Shown piece after piece: positions 8,609-17,536 of a stretch of DNA of 64,000 nt. A program made the position numbers and the translations under genes. The notes under the pieces were generated by a model. That model searched no databases. It had not been told where the DNA came from and was given only the letters and a program-made list of their open reading frames with translations. Each line of letters starts with the position of its first letter. Positions within the stretch are counted from its first letter, which is position 1. This DNA comes from CAVTWH01 sp963738365 (lineage in GTDB: Bacteria; Actinomycetota; Actinomycetes; Mycobacteriales; Micromonosporaceae), in the NCBI GenBank assembly GCA_963738365.1, contig CAVTWH010000010.1, positions 124,001-188,000 of the forward strand. Direction: 5' to 3'.

Positions 8609-9856
8609 TCACTCGCCGGTGGCCCCGTCGACCGACTCCCGGAGCAGGTCGGCGTGGCCGTTGTGGCGGGCGTACTCCTCGATCATGTGCAGCAGGATCC
8701 AGCGCACGCTCGGCGTCATCCCGTCCGGAAAGGTCCGCCGGGAAGGCTGGTCCAGGCCCCCGGCGGCGAGCGCGGCGGCCAGCACCGAGCGGGACCGGTC
8801 CACCGCGTCCCGCCACAGCGCGAACAGCTCCTCCGGGCTGTCCTCGGCCGCCGTGCGCCACTCCCAGTCCGGGTCGGCGTCCCAGTCGACGGCGTCCCAC
8901 GGGGGCCGGCGCTGCTGGCCGCCGATCGCCCGCGGGAACCAGCCGTCCTCGACCAGCGCCATGTGCTTGAGCAGCCCGCCCAGCGTCATCGAACTGGCCG
9001 CCGTGGTGGCGCGCAGCCCGGCCGCGTCCAGGCCCGCGCACTTCCACTCCAGGGTGGCCCGCTGGTAGTCCAGGAAGCCCACCACGGTGGCGATCTCCCC
9101 GGCCGCGGCGGGCGGCTCCGGACGGCCGTGGTCGTCGTAGCGCGCGCCCTCGGCCGCCGTCGTCTCGATCGCGGCCACGATCGCCGCGCCCAGCTCCTGC
9201 GGGCGGGTGAACTGGGGCCAGTGCCCGGTGGGCAGGTCGACGTAGTCCACGTGGCGGATCCGGGCCAGCTCGCGGACCGGCGCCGCACCGGCGGCCAGCC
9301 AGCCGCGCAGCGCTTCGCTGGTGAACTCGGGGCAGATCACGGTGGTGGGGACGGCGTACCGGCGCTCGTCGGCCAGCCGCTGCGGCCCCCGGCCGACGCC
9401 CTCGGGCGAAGGCACCGCCCGCTGCCGGAACTCCGCCCGCAGCGCGTCGTCCAGGTCGACGAGGTCCGCCTCGTCAAAGGCCGACCAGTCGGGCAGCGGG
9501 ATGCCGCCGTCCACCGCCGGGTAGCCGTCGGCCGGCGGGTCGCCGTCGCCGGTCGGGAAGCCGCCCACGTAGATGGCCCGGGCCACCCGGTCGGGGCGGG
9601 CGTCCACGGCGGCGTACGCGGTCGCGGCGCCGGCCGAATGCCCCACCAGCACCACCGGACCAGCGGCCGCGTCGATCGCCGCCAGCACGGCCGCCACGTG
9701 GTCGTGCAGGCCGATGGCCGAGCGGTCCACGCTCGCCGACTGCATGCCGGGCAGGGTCAGCGCCACCGGCCGGTGGCCGGCCCGCTCCAGCGTGGGGACC
9801 ACCCGGTCCCAGGAGGAACCGTCCAGCCAGAGTCCGGGGATCAGAATGACGTCCAT
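8609..9856 (-). CDS. alpha/beta hydrolase fused to DinB/DUF664 domain
   Basis: This 415-residue two-domain protein begins with an alpha/beta hydrolase (about 1-235). That half has IPGLWLDGSSWD, the nucleophile elbow VGHSAGAATAY and the late histidine in PTGHWPQF. It then continues without a stop into a DinB-like four-helix domain (about 245-415) with FLDYQRATLEWKCAGLD and LLHMIEEYARHNGHADLLRE, whose histidines are the usual metal-binding type. DinB-fold proteins include bacillithiol and mycothiol transferases. Codon use is uniform across the junction, so a real fusion is likely. The start ATG is at 9856. Confidence 0.85.
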   Translation of the reverse strand: MDVILIPGLWLDGSSWDRVVPTLERAGHRPVALTLPGMQSASVDRSAIGLHDHVAAVLAAIDAAAGPVVLVGHSAGAATAYAAVDARPDRVARAIYVGGFPTGDGDPPADGYPAVDGGIPLPDWSAFDEADLVDLDDALRAEFRQRAVPSPEGVGRGPQRLADERRYAVPTTVICPEFTSEALRGWLAAGAAPVRELARIRHVDYVDLPTGHWPQFTRPQELGAAIVAAIETTAAEGARYDDHGRPEPPAAAGEIATVVGFLDYQRATLEWKCAGLDAAGLRATTAASSMTLGGLLKHMALVEDGWFPRAIGGQQRRPPWDAVDWDADPDWEWRTAAEDSPEELFALWRDAVDRSRSVLAAALAAGGLDQPSRRTFPDGMTPSVRWILLHMIEEYARHNGHADLLRESVDGATGE

Positions 9857-9923
9857 CCCCGCACGGTAGTCCCGACCGCGGGCCCGTGCCGGGCAGCTGC
9901 GCTGCATCGACGCACCGATCGAT

Positions 9924-9987
9924 CAGCAATCGAGTCGACGGGCAATCGAGTCGACCAGCAATCGAATCGATCAGCAATCGAGAAGTC
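9924..9987. repeat. four tandem 16-bp repeats
   Basis: Four head-to-tail 16-bp units with core CAATCGA occupy 9924-9939, 9940-9955, 9956-9971 and 9972-9987. The consensus is cagcaatcgagtcgac, and a degenerate fifth unit (9908-9923) precedes them. They lie in the divergent promoter region between the hydrolase-DinB fusion and the DUF1801 gene. Regular spacing of about 1.5 helical turns suggests a multi-site operator, though replication slippage is an alternative. Confidence 0.75.
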
Positions 9988-10068
9988 CCGCCGGCCCGCC
10001 CGGCCTAGCCTTCCTAGCAGACGGCCGGCGACCCGCCCGGCCAGCAACATCGAAAGGCAGCCGAGAAA

Positions 10069-10518
10069 ATGCCCACCAAGAGTTCCCAGGAGCAGTCCGA
10101 CAGCTTCACCGCGCAGGAGCGCGCCGCGATGAAGCAGCGCGCCGCCGAACTGCGCGCCGAGGGCAGGAAGGGCGCCAAGAAGGCCGACGGGCTGCAGGCG
10201 GTCCTCGACCAGATCGCGCAGATGGCGCCGCAGGACCGGGCACTCGCCGAGCGGGTGCACGTGACGGTCACCGCCGCCGCCCCGCAGCTGGCACCGAAGA
10301 CCTGGTACGGCATGCCGGCCTACGCCAACGAGGACGGCAAGGTCGTGCTCTTCTTCCAGGACTCCGGGAAATTCAAGTACCGCTACTCGACCCTGGGCTT
10401 CCAGGACCCGGCCAACCTCGACGACGGCGACATCTGGCCGGTGGCGTACGCGCTGCTCGGCTGGAGCCCCGCGGTCGAGAAGAAGATCGTCGCGCTGGTG
10501 CGGGCCGCGATCTCCTGA
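10069..10518 (+). CDS. DUF1801 / YdhG-like protein
   Basis: This 149-residue protein has a charged, Lys/Ala-rich N-terminal helix (1-50) and a YdhG/DUF1801 domain with PKTWYGMPAYANEDGKVVLFFQ and FKYRYSTLGF. Members of this fold resemble frataxin-like iron chaperones, but their role in actinomycetes is not established. It is divergent from the hydrolase-DinB fusion across the 16-bp tandem repeats, so the two may share regulation. A weak GAGAAA site precedes the ATG. Confidence 0.85.
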   Translation: MPTKSSQEQSDSFTAQERAAMKQRAAELRAEGRKGAKKADGLQAVLDQIAQMAPQDRALAERVHVTVTAAAPQLAPKTWYGMPAYANEDGKVVLFFQDSGKFKYRYSTLGFQDPANLDDGDIWPVAYALLGWSPAVEKKIVALVRAAIS

Positions 10519-10555
10519 CCGTCGCGGGAGGGCGGTAGAGCCCTCGCCCGTGGGG

Positions 10556-11814
10556 CTACCCGGGCAGCATGGACAGCCAGGCCAGTACCTTCGGCCAACC
10601 GTCGCGGCGGGCCGCCTCGTCGGCGGCCCGGGTGCCACCCAGTGCCAGGTCGACCGGGGAGCTGCCGACCTTCACCTGGGCGTACACGCCGATGGGCAGG
10701 TAGGGGAAGGTGCCGACGGCGTGGCCGGCCTCCGGGTACACCAGCAGCTGATGGCTGACCGGGTGCGGCGCCTCGGCCAGGCGCTGATCGATCCGGTGCG
10801 CCTGCGCCGTCGACTGCCACAGCCCGTCGTCCCCGCCCGCGACGGCCAGTACCGGCCCGCGGACGTGCGTGACTGCGATGTCGCCCTGCGGTACCGGTAC
10901 GCCGCCGCTGGTCCAGGCATCGCCGTTGGGCAGGCCGGGCCAGACGGCGTCGTTGGGAGCGTAGAGCAGCGTTCCCGGATCAGCGCCGGCTGCGCATCGG
11001 CCAGGAGCAGGGCCGCTTCGCTGCCGCGGGAGTAGCCGGAGACCACGACGGCGTCCGGCTGCGCCTGCGGCTGGGCGGCCAGCAGCCGGGCCGCGGAGAC
11101 GAAGTACTCCAGCGGGATGTCGGTGAGCGTGTCCGGCAGGCCGGGCAGGCCGAAGTAGCCCACGGCCAGCGCCGGGTACCCGTGCGAGGCGAGCAGTGCC
11201 GCGTCGTACCGGCCCGAGATGCCACCCTCGGAGCCACCGATCAGCAGTACCCCCGGTCGCCGGGGCGCTCCCGCGGGCGGCAGGTCCAGTTCGCCGGCCA
11301 CCCGGTCCGCGCCGAGCTCCAGGGCGCGGTGGGTCACCCCGGCCGAGATCCATTGCCGCGTCACCGTCCGGCTGGCGATCGGGCGGCCGGCCGCGGTGAC
11401 GGTGAGTGTCACCTCGAAGCTGGCGGCCAGGCTGGGGTAGAGCGGGTAGAACGAGGTGTGGTCGGCGTCCCCGGTGGGCGGCCGCATCGACCAGAACAGG
11501 CCCATCCCGTCGACGCCGCCGTAGGAGCCGGAGCTGGGCGCGGAGCGGTCCAGGTCCACGACGCCGTGGCCGTCGGCCGCCAGGGTCGCCTCGCCGTGCC
11601 AGAGCGCGTCCTGGTAGTCGGCTGCCCGGGAGCTGACGGTGACCCGCTCGTGCGGGTGCAGCCCGGACACCCGCAGGTGTACCGCCTGGTCGGCGAGGGC
11701 CACCGGCGCGTCCACGTCGATCGTGGCGCGGGTCGAGTGCCCGGGCGAGCACGCCGCCAGGCAGCCGGTCCCGACCAGCACAGCGAGCAGGGCGCCCCGG
11801 CACCGGATCCGCAT
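10556..11814 (-). CDS. lipoprotein acyl-CoA thioester hydrolase/BAAT-family protein, frameshifted
   Basis: The N-terminus has a lipobox-like signal (leader then TGCLAACSPG). A BAAT N-terminal beta domain follows, with ALADQAVHLRVSGLHPHERV, and then a BAAT C-terminal alpha/beta hydrolase with GVLLIGGSEGG and VVSGYSRGSEAALLLADAQP. At about 10976 the frame breaks. The rest continues in another frame as GTLLYAPNDAVWPGLPNG and ends LAWLSMLPG. Restoring one G in the G run there gives a continuous 419-residue protein with the expected late His (YPEAGHAVG). Sequence error is likely. The ATG at 11814 has a GGTTGGAGGAG site. Confidence 0.8.
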
Positions 11815-11958
11815 CGCTCCTCCAACCCCTCGGCATCGACCGATGTCGCTGAGCCCAGTCAACCTCAACCACGGCCACGGGTGTGCCCCGCATGCGCTCT
11901 CCGCGGGCCGCGACGGCGGCCGGCCCGATCCGGCGGACAGCCGGTACGGACGGACAGG

Positions 11959-13002
11959 TCAGGACCCGGCTGGTGGGGCTGTGCTGGCTCGGATGACCAG
12001 TTCGGTGGCGAACTCCCGGCGCCGTGACCGCAGCTCGGTACCGCGCGCCAGGTCCACCACCATCTGGGCGGCGGCGGCGCCCATCTCCCGCAGCGGTTGC
12101 CGGACCGTGGTCAACGGCGGCACCAGCCAGGCGTTGACCGCGTAGTCGTCGAAACCGACGACGCTGAGGTCCTGGGGAATCCGCAGGCCGGCCCGGGCGG
12201 CGGCGGAGTAGACGCCGAGCGCCATACCGTCGTTGAGCGCGAAGATCGCCGTCGGCGGATCGTGCAGTCCGAGCAGGTCACTGGCGTGCGCCTGGCTGTC
12301 GGCGGTTTCGAAGGCGCCGTCGCGGATCAGCGCCGGATCGACCGGCACCCCGCCCGCGTCCAGCGCGGCCCGGTACCCGTCGAGCCGGGCCCGGCTGCAC
12401 AGCGCCCAGTCCGGGCCGGTGATCACGGCGATCCGCCGGTGGCCCAGCTCCAGCAGGTGCCGGGTGGCGGCCAGGCCGCCGAGCCAGTTGGTCGAGCCGA
12501 CCGACGGGACGTCGTCGTCGGGTACCCCGAGCGGGTCGACGACCACGATGGGAATGCCGGAGTCGGACAGCTGGGCGCGCTGCTCGACCGAGAGGTCGGA
12601 GAAGACCGGGATGACGCCGGTCGGGCAGCGGGCGAGGACGCCGTCGGTCCAACCCCGGCCGGGGCGGGTCTTGCCCTGTGACTCGGAGACCACGACCGCC
12701 AGGTTGTGCTCGCCGGCCACCCGCTGCACTCCGTTGACGATCTCGATCGGGTAGATGCCGGCGAGTTCGTGGAAGACCAGTTCGAGCAGCGGCGACGGCT
12801 TGGCGACCCGGGGGCGGCGCCGGTAGCCGTGCTCGTGCAACAGCCGCTGGACGTGTTCTCGGGTCTCGGCGCTGACTTCGGAGCGACCGTTGACCACCTT
12901 GGACACCGTCGGCGGCGATACGCCCGCCAGCCGGGCTATGTCGGCGAGGGTGAGCGCCCGGTCCGGGATTCCCGCTGCGCCGGGGCTGCTCGTGGCGGCC
13001 AT
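11959..13002 (-). CDS. LacI-family transcriptional regulator
   Basis: This 347-residue regulator has an N-terminal LacI helix-turn-helix (LADIARLAGVSPPTVSKVVN, about residues 18-40), a hinge, and a periplasmic-binding-like effector domain ending in FATELVIRAST. It is divergent from the CBM2-linked esterase and close to the lectin-esterase and GH5 genes. It is therefore a good candidate repressor of this polymer-degradation set, sensing an oligosaccharide. No textbook CebR-type site was seen between the divergent genes, so the target remains an inference. Confidence 0.92.
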   Translation of the reverse strand: MAATSSPGAAGIPDRALTLADIARLAGVSPPTVSKVVNGRSEVSAETREHVQRLLHEHGYRRRPRVAKPSPLLELVFHELAGIYPIEIVNGVQRVAGEHNLAVVVSESQGKTRPGRGWTDGVLARCPTGVIPVFSDLSVEQRAQLSDSGIPIVVVDPLGVPDDDVPSVGSTNWLGGLAATRHLLELGHRRIAVITGPDWALCSRARLDGYRAALDAGGVPVDPALIRDGAFETADSQAHASDLLGLHDPPTAIFALNDGMALGVYSAAARAGLRIPQDLSVVGFDDYAVNAWLVPPLTTVRQPLREMGAAAAQMVVDLARGTELRSRRREFATELVIRASTAPPAGS

Positions 13003-13419
13003 GTCCGGGAGTGTAGCCGATCTCAGATATGCCGATGTATGGAAGTTTCGGTCGCTGACCGGTTTCGATCAGTGGCCGGCATTCGGCAAGCACCCTGGCA
13101 GTACCGGCGCTGCGCGCGGTTGCCGCGCCGGGGAGCAGTTCGCGGAATGGGTCGCAGCGCCGCGGCGGCCGAAATTTCGGAGTCGATCATTGAAACATCC
13201 GTTGACAGCTGCCAATGTCTGAACTGAGTTGACGCCCCCTGTCCCGGCGTGACGGAACACTGCCCGGCGGCGGGGAACTGCCACGAAGGGATTGACCGTG
13301 AACGTTCAGCTCCGATCGCAGCGGCGCGCGCGGCCGTCGTCGGACCGCGGTGGCGCAGTCAGGACGGTCGGCCCGGGTGGCCACCGTGCGACGGCCACCC
13401 GTACCGCCAAGGGAGTGTC
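13003..13419. other. gene-free divergent promoter region
   Basis: This 417-bp gap separates the divergent LacI and CBM2-esterase genes. It has a somewhat lower GC content than its neighbours and includes TTGACA near 13201. I found no convincing ORF, no LacI/CebR consensus operator and no strong hairpin. It presumably holds the two promoters. Confidence 0.5.
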
Positions 13420-14757
13420 ATGACAAGCAAGCGCACGATGGCGAGCCTGGCAGCCGGCACCGCGCTGGCGGTGACCGCAGCGGCAGCCGCGGCCGGGCTG
13501 GTGGCCGGCTCCGCCGACGCGGCGGCGGGCTGTTCGGTGGCGTACGCCGTGAGCTCGTCGTGGCCGGGTGGGTTCGGCGCGAACGTGACCGTCACCAACT
13601 ACGGCGACCCGGTCAACGGGTGGCGCCTGACCTGGTCGTACACCGCCGGGCAGACCATCACCCAGCTGTGGAACGGGTCCTACACCCAGTCCGGTGGCCA
13701 GGTCACGGTGACCAGCGCCAGCTACAACGGCAGCATCCCGACCAACGGCACCGCCAGCTTCGGGTTCAACGGGGCGTGGAACGGCAGCAACCCCGCGCCG
13801 GCTTCGTTCACGCTCAACGGGGTCACCTGCACCGGACCGACGACCAACCCGCCCAGCTCCCCCGCAGCGCCGTCCTCCGCGCCACCGTCGTCCGCGCCAC
13901 CGTCGTCAGCGCCACCGTCGTCAGCGCCACCGTCGTCAGCGCCGCCATCCTCAGCGCCTCCGTCTGTCTCGCCGTCGACGCCGGCCGCGATCGACACCTC
14001 GTTCCCGGTCACCCGGGAAGGGGCCTACGGGACCAACGTCTACACGGTGTTCCGGCCGACCAGTCCGGCCGCGGTGGGCCACTCCATGCCGGTCGTGGTG
14101 TTCGGCAACGGCGCCTGCGCACACACCAACAACAACGAGGTCATCGGGGCGCTGACGTTCATCGCGTCGCACGGCTTCGTGGTGGTGGACATCGGCTCGG
14201 TCAACAACACGTCGAACGGGCTCAGCAGCGGCTCACCCATGCCGTCCCTGCTGACCGGCGGGATCAGCTGGGCCGAGCGGGAGAACGCCCGCAGCGGTGC
14301 CGCCCTCTACCAGCGGCTGGACCTGGCCAAGGTAGCCGTCGCCGGCCACTCCTGCGGCGGCCTGGAGGCGCTGGTCGCCGCCGAGGACGCCCGGGTGAAG
14401 AGCGTCGTGTCGCTGGACAGCGGCTTCTTCGCCGACGGATCCTTCGGCTACCCGCGTTCGGAGCTGAGCAAGCTGCACACCCCGGCGCTGTTCATGGACG
14501 GCGGCCCGTCGGACATCGCCTACGACAACACCCGGGCGAACTACAACCTGGCCACCGTCCCGTCGGTGCTGGCCGAGCAGTCGCAGGCCGGGCACACCGG
14601 GTTCATCTTCGGGTCGCAGATGAACGAGGGAATGACCGTGGTGGTGCAGTTCCTCGACTTCACCCTCAACGGCACGGCCTCGGCCCGGTCCTACATCCTC
14701 GGCCCCGGCGGCCTCGCCACCCGGCCCAACTGGACGGTCCAGAGCAAGAACTTCTGA
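13420..14757 (+). CDS. secreted CBM2-linked alpha/beta hydrolase (esterase)
   Basis: This 445-residue secreted enzyme has a signal peptide (1-35). A cellulose-binding CBM2 module follows (about 36-135, with CSVAYAVSSSWPGGFGANVT and paired cysteines), then a Pro/Ser/Ala linker of SSAPP repeats (about 140-185). The catalytic domain is dienelactone-hydrolase or polyester-hydrolase-like, with nucleophile motif VAGHSCGGLEAL, an Asp in LFMDGGPSDI and a late His (QAGHTGFIF). It probably cleaves esters on plant cell wall or polyester surfaces. The start has a GGGAGTG site. Confidence 0.88.
   Translation: MTSKRTMASLAAGTALAVTAAAAAAGLVAGSADAAAGCSVAYAVSSSWPGGFGANVTVTNYGDPVNGWRLTWSYTAGQTITQLWNGSYTQSGGQVTVTSASYNGSIPTNGTASFGFNGAWNGSNPAPASFTLNGVTCTGPTTNPPSSPAAPSSAPPSSAPPSSAPPSSAPPSSAPPSSAPPSVSPSTPAAIDTSFPVTREGAYGTNVYTVFRPTSPAAVGHSMPVVVFGNGACAHTNNNEVIGALTFIASHGFVVVDIGSVNNTSNGLSSGSPMPSLLTGGISWAERENARSGAALYQRLDLAKVAVAGHSCGGLEALVAAEDARVKSVVSLDSGFFADGSFGYPRSELSKLHTPALFMDGGPSDIAYDNTRANYNLATVPSVLAEQSQAGHTGFIFGSQMNEGMTVVVQFLDFTLNGTASARSYILGPGGLATRPNWTVQSKNF
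13866..13970 (+). repeat. 15-bp coding repeats of the SSAPP linker
   Basis: About six copies of a 15-bp unit (consensus gccaccgtcgtcagc) encode the SSAPP linker between the CBM2 and catalytic domains. Copy number could vary by slippage without a frameshift, changing linker length. Confidence 0.8.
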
Positions 14758-14890
14758 CCGGTCAGTCAGTTCGTCGGCGCGTTCACCGCGGTTGGCGCGC
14801 CGACGGCTGTCTGCGTCCCAACCACCAGCACGAGTGCCGCGCTGACCAACGGAGCACAGTCCGCCGTCTGATCCCCCCGCGCGACAGCGA

Positions 14891-14930
14891 GGCCCCGGAA
14901 GTGTTGCCGATCGGCGACACTCCCGGGGCC
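14891..14930. terminator. bidirectional terminator
   Basis: A long hairpin has GGCCCCGG pairing with CCGGGGCC and an inner AGTGTTGCC/GGCGACACT stem around a GATC loop. It lies between two convergent esterase genes and probably stops both. Confidence 0.75.
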
Positions 14931-14955
14931 GGCTGGAACGGCTGCGAGCCGTGAA

Positions 14956-16341
14956 TCAGCTGCGCAGGCTCCACTGCTGGTTGCTCTGGCCGTTGCACGA
15001 CCACAGGATCAGCTTGGTGCCGTTGGCCGTACCCGCACCGTTGGCGTCCAGGCACAGGCCCGACTGCACACCGGTGATGGTGCCGTTGGAGTTGACGTTC
15101 CACTGCTGGTTCGTCTGACCGTTACAGTCCCAGATGATCACTGTGGTGCCGTTGGTCGTACCCTTGCCGTTGGCGTCCAGGCACTTGTTGCCGTAGACCT
15201 GCAGCGCCTTGCCCGAGGTGTAGGTGAACCGCTGGTTGGTGCCACCACTGCAGTCGTAGATCTGCGCCTGGGTGCCGTTCGTGGTCGACGAGTTGGGGAT
15301 GTCGACGCAGCGGCCCGACGCGCCACCGACGATCGTGACGCCCTGCTGGCTGCCGGTGGGCGAGGTGGACGGCGAGGCGGTCGGCGACGACGTGGCCGAG
15401 TTGCTGGGCTGCGGGCCGGACTGGAACTGGCTGAAGAAGTTCCACACCACGCCCGAGGTCCAGGTCTGCCACCCGTCACAGGTGCAGCCGTCGCGCGGGC
15501 CCGGGTCGTGACCGGCACCGTCGAAGGCCGCCCACACCACTGGATACCCCGCCCGGCAACCCGAGTAGGCCGTCACGATGTGGGTCAGGCTGCCCTGCGC
15601 CGGCTCCGGCGGGTTCTGCGGCGTACACCCGTTGTTGCGCACGAACTGGTCGCGCAACGCCCGCCCCGAGGCGATCGGCAGGACGTTGTCCCGCAGGCCG
15701 TGCAGGCCGATGTAGGCGACCGGCTGGGTACCGCCGCTGCAACCGCTGAGGTTCGCACCGGAGTAGATCGCCACCGCCCGGAAGACTGTCGGCCGGGCAC
15801 AGGCCAGCGCGTAGGACATCGCCGCGCCGTAGCTGAACCCGGAGGAGAACACCTGCGTGGTGTCCACGCAGAGGCCGGCTTCGAGCTGGCTGAGCATGTC
15901 GTCGGTGAAGGTCACGTCCCGGCCGTTGCTGTTCGCCCAGCCGTTGCCGATGCCCTGCGGCGCAACGAAGATGGTGCCGTTGCCCGCCGCGTCCGCCAGG
16001 CGGCGCAGCCCGTAGTAGGACCAGTTGTAGCCGTCGGTGCCGCCGGAGTCGACATCGTTGGCGGTGCCGCCGTTCCAGTGGAACCCGAATACCAGCCGGT
16101 ATCCGTGGCTGCTGTCGTAGTTCGCCGGTACCCGCAGGATGTAGCTGCGCGACTGGCCACCACTGGTGATCGTGTGGTTACCACTGCTCAGCGGGGCCTT
16201 GCCACACCCGGACGACACCGCGAGCGGGCTGACCGTTGCGGCGGATGCCGTCGCGCCCAGTCCCTGGGCGAGCGTCGCTCCGACGGTGCCTACCGCGAGT
16301 GCCGCGACAGCGGCCACGGCGAGGACTGTTCTGCGTCTCAC
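14956..16341 (-). CDS. secreted PHB-depolymerase/feruloyl-esterase-like enzyme with ricin-type lectin domain
   Basis: This 461-residue protein has a signal peptide (1-35) and an esterase domain of the PHB depolymerase/LpqC family: GFHWNGGTANDVDSGG, nucleophile elbow SSGFSYGAAMSYALA, Asp in GLRDNVLPI and His in DGAGHDPGPRDG. A Ser/Thr/Pro linker follows, then a ricin B-type carbohydrate-binding domain (about 335-461) with three QxW-like repeats (TNQRFTY, TNQQWNV, SNQQWSL). It probably deacylates hemicellulose or aromatic esters while bound to xylan. The GTG start has a GAGGAG site. It is convergent with the CBM2 esterase. Confidence 0.9.
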   Translation of the reverse strand: MRRRTVLAVAAVAALAVGTVGATLAQGLGATASAATVSPLAVSSGCGKAPLSSGNHTITSGGQSRSYILRVPANYDSSHGYRLVFGFHWNGGTANDVDSGGTDGYNWSYYGLRRLADAAGNGTIFVAPQGIGNGWANSNGRDVTFTDDMLSQLEAGLCVDTTQVFSSGFSYGAAMSYALACARPTVFRAVAIYSGANLSGCSGGTQPVAYIGLHGLRDNVLPIASGRALRDQFVRNNGCTPQNPPEPAQGSLTHIVTAYSGCRAGYPVVWAAFDGAGHDPGPRDGCTCDGWQTWTSGVVWNFFSQFQSGPQPSNSATSSPTASPSTSPTGSQQGVTIVGGASGRCVDIPNSSTTNGTQAQIYDCSGGTNQRFTYTSGKALQVYGNKCLDANGKGTTNGTTVIIWDCNGQTNQQWNVNSNGTITGVQSGLCLDANGAGTANGTKLILWSCNGQSNQQWSLRS

Positions 16342-17363
16342 TTACCACCAACTCCTCAGTCCAGCTCAGCTCACACCCGGCTGCCTGGACGATCCAGCGG
16401 GGCGGTTGCGACGGCTCTGGTGGGGCGACGTTGGACAAGCGCCGGAGCATGGCTCCGCAGAACCGCCGCGAAGGATGTAGTACTTATCGGGGTGCGACCT
16501 GGGGGTTCGGGACGGCCCAGGTCGTACTATGGATATCAGTCGATTGATCCCTGCGCAAGAGGTGAAATCACCGAAGATCGGGGTATACCGCCGTGCGATT
16601 TCGGCGCAGCGGTGACCGGAGGACGGCAAATAGATCAGCAAGACCAATAAAGCGGGCACAAAATAAGCCTGCTTATCGCCCGCCGTGTTGATGGGCATGC
16701 AGCCGGTGGCTGAAGGCGGAATCTCCGGCCCCGCTCCGCCCGACCGGGATCAGCTCAGGTCCGCTGCATCGGCGCTACCGTCGGCATACCGGACCGGTCA
16801 GCCGGGCAACTGCGTGGTTCGGGGCGCGGACCGGCGCCGCCGTGCCGGCAGCCGGACACCGATCCTGGCGCTCGCGGCCGGTCGTAACAGAATGAGCGTG
16901 CCAATTTCGCGGTGACCGGTGCGTCGCTCCGGCCGGCGGAGACGATCCCGCGTTGTCGCTTGACCATCGCCGCCCGGCGAGCGACCGGTGAAACCTTCGC
17001 CAGCCGCCGACATTGGTGACCTGTCGCGACAAGCGACGAAGCCGATCGCGGACGGGCGCGAACTCGAGACCATTAGCCACGGGTACAGCCCGTCCGTGTC
17101 CGTGACCACGCCCGTCGGCCGTCAACCGCTCAGCTGCCATCGGTTGGTTGATGCATCGGTGCCGGCCGGTCGCCACCGCCCGTCATCCGCGGAAATGCCG
17201 CGCACACAGTGGCCGGACTATTTGCGCCGCCGACGAAACTTTCGGCTAACCATTGGCGAGGGCCGGCGGTAACACTTTTGCCGCCGTTTGCCGTATCGCC
17301 CAAGCCCCTGCGCGACCCGCACTGGCTGCGAATAGGGAAGGTCATCGATATCGACGCGATTGA
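16342..17363. other. gene-free region with inverted repeats
   Basis: About 1 kb between divergent secreted-enzyme genes has no ORF with actinomycete codon bias. Two clear dyads are present: GACCTGGG/CCCAGGTC (16496-16523) and a nested dyad (16652-16683). These may be operators or structured leader RNA of the leftward esterase gene. No known riboswitch class was recognised. Confidence 0.5.
16652..16683. promoter_or_regulatory. nested inverted repeat
   Basis: GCGGGC (16652-16657) pairs with GCCCGC (16678-16683). Inside it ATAAGC-CT-GCTTAT is a perfect 6-bp dyad. No gene ends nearby, which argues against a simple terminator and leaves an operator or small RNA element as possibilities. Confidence 0.4.
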
Positions 17364-17393
17364 TTGACATCAGACGTCTGATGAAATTACCCT
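17364..17393 (+). promoter_or_regulatory. promoter with 16-bp palindromic operator for the GH5 gene
   Basis: TTGACA (17364-17369) and TACCCT (17388-17393) are 18 bp apart. The perfect palindrome CATCAGACGTCTGATG (17368-17383) fills the spacer and touches the -35. This is a classic repressor layout. The palindrome resembles GntR/FadR-type sites more than LacI sites; the cognate regulator is unknown. Confidence 0.65.
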
Positions 17394-17536
17394 GGCGTCC
17401 TCTCGCGGGGCGCACTGGCTACCAGTACCGGGCCAGCGCTGTCGCGGTCCGCGCGGGCCGGCAGGGGGACGCCGGCCCGCAGCGGATCCGACCACCGTTG
17501 CAGTTGCGAGCCACCCATTGAAGTGAGGAGCGAATC

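Noticed and set aside
16342..17363. Known riboswitch in the gene-free region
   Set aside because: I could not match the conserved core of any riboswitch class I know; only simple dyads are visible.
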